Positions 63,340-64,000 of a stretch of 64,000 nt of DNA are shown piece after piece. This DNA is from Eriocheir sinensis (taxonomy: Eukaryota; Arthropoda; Malacostraca; Decapoda; Varunidae). Where the stretch lies: assembly GCF_024679095.1 (NCBI RefSeq), contig NC_066509.1, positions 18,554,098-18,618,097 on the forward strand, written 5' to 3'. Made by a program: the position numbers and the translations under genes. The notes below the pieces were generated by a model. The model was not told the origin of the DNA, ran no database searches, and worked only from the letters and a program-made list of their open reading frames with translations. Numbering within the stretch: position 1 is the stretch's first letter; every line of letters starts with the position of its first letter.

Positions 63340-64000
63340 ATAAAAGTCTCTTCCCCGGGACATGATGACATTAGTATTAAAATAATTAAGGAATGTTGTG
63401 ACCTAATTTCTCCCTTTTTAGTTTATATAATTAATACATCTTTTAAAGAAGGCTCTTTTCCAAGTCACCTGCAGATGGCACGTGTTGTTCCAATCTTTAA
63501 GAAGGGAGACTCTTCATTACCACCTACTTACAGACCTATTTCCATCTTACCCAGCTTTAGCAAAATTTTTGAAAAAATTATGTCAGTAAGACTAATGAAT
63601 TACCTGTCCAAACATTCACTCCTCACCTCCGTTCAGTATGGCTTCCGTCCTAAGGATTCTACTGAATTAGCACTTCACCATCTATGTCAAAATATTTACA
63701 ATGCTTTGGATGCAAAAATGTTCCAGATAACTGTGTTCTGTGATCTCACTAAAGCTTTTGACACCATTTCTCATAACATTCTACTAGATAAATTGTTTGT
63801 TTATGGAATTCGTGGCAATGCGCATAATTGGTTCAAAAGTTACTTAGCACACAGGAAACAATGTACATCGTTTAACAATGTGTCATCGCCATATACAGAT
63901 TCCGCATGTGGTGTGCCCTAGGATCAATTCTTGGCCAGATTCTTTTCTTAATTTATATCAATGACATAATTCATAGCAGCAATAAATTAAAATTCCTTTT
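63340..64000 (+). pseudogene. Family C LINE reverse transcriptase, 5'-truncated, runs off the window
   Basis: Coding-like sequence opens at SSPGHDDISIKIIKECC, then MARVVPIFKKGDSS, TYRPISILPSFSKIFEK and VQYGFRPKDST. Motif A is FCDLTKAFDTISHNILLDKL, followed by WFKSYLAHRKQC. At motif B the sequence reads CGVP then TAG, with small deletions (GATCAATTCTTGG where GGNTCNATTCTNGG is expected). LIYINDI follows in another frame. No endonuclease precedes it, so the copy is truncated just after a TC repeat. It differs from families A, B and D and resembles the common CR1/L2/jockey-like RTs of arthropods. The clade is not settled. Confidence 0.82.

Overview
The window looks like intergenic or intronic DNA from an arthropod, most probably a decapod crustacean and perhaps a brachyuran crab. 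Three things point there: very long dinucleotide and trinucleotide microsatellites every few kilobases, many decayed CR1-like non-LTR retrotransposons, and short SINE-like repeats of a kind common in crab sequence. I find no host protein-coding gene that I can support. Nearly every long open frame is either a simple repeat read as codons (LS, RE, CV, HT, NN or II tracts) or a broken retroelement gene.

Layout. 0-3.4 kb: pyrimidine/purine-biased DNA, two CR1-like 3' ends and a large ACT/AAT tract. 3.4-6.0 kb: a minus-strand retroelement with a restriction-like endonuclease (RLE), sitting inside that ACT repeat. 6-9.4 kb: microsatellites and biased DNA. 9.46-12.36 kb: CR1 family A copy 1, with a textbook twin-priming inversion. 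12.36-20 kb: a 36-bp minisatellite, then a family B LINE whose ORF1 and ORF2 are separated by a 3'-truncated CR1-like element (family D). 20-23.3 kb: mostly unassigned. 23.3-27.26 kb: a ~4-kb array of a ~48-bp minisatellite. 27.3-32.4 kb: unassigned DNA, a possible orphan promoter, a CR1-like fragment and a giant TG/TC/AC microsatellite. 32.5-34.77 kb: CR1 family A copy 2. 36-39.3 kb: duplicated satellite blocks. 40.45-44.6 kb: near-full-length CR1 family A copy 3. 48.0-50.4 kb: two copies of a repeat with inverted ends, rich in AGGTCA motifs, one interrupted by a tRNA-derived SINE. 53.75-56.95 kb: family B LINE copy 2. 58.17-61.13 kb: a young, structurally complete but coding-less LTR retrotransposon. 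63.3 kb to the end: a third LINE type, cut by the window edge.

The theme that links the parts is retroelements and microsatellites sharing boundaries. The RLE element lies between ACT tracts, and family A copy 1 between GA tracts. Family A copy 3 runs into (GA)73, both family B copies end in an A-run followed by (GA)n, the AGGTCA repeat lies against (ATT)n, and family C starts just after (TC)n. Either these elements prefer simple-repeat targets or their 3' tails seed the repeats. All element identifications rest on motifs I can read in translation. Clade names beyond 'CR1-like' and 'RLE-type' are inference.
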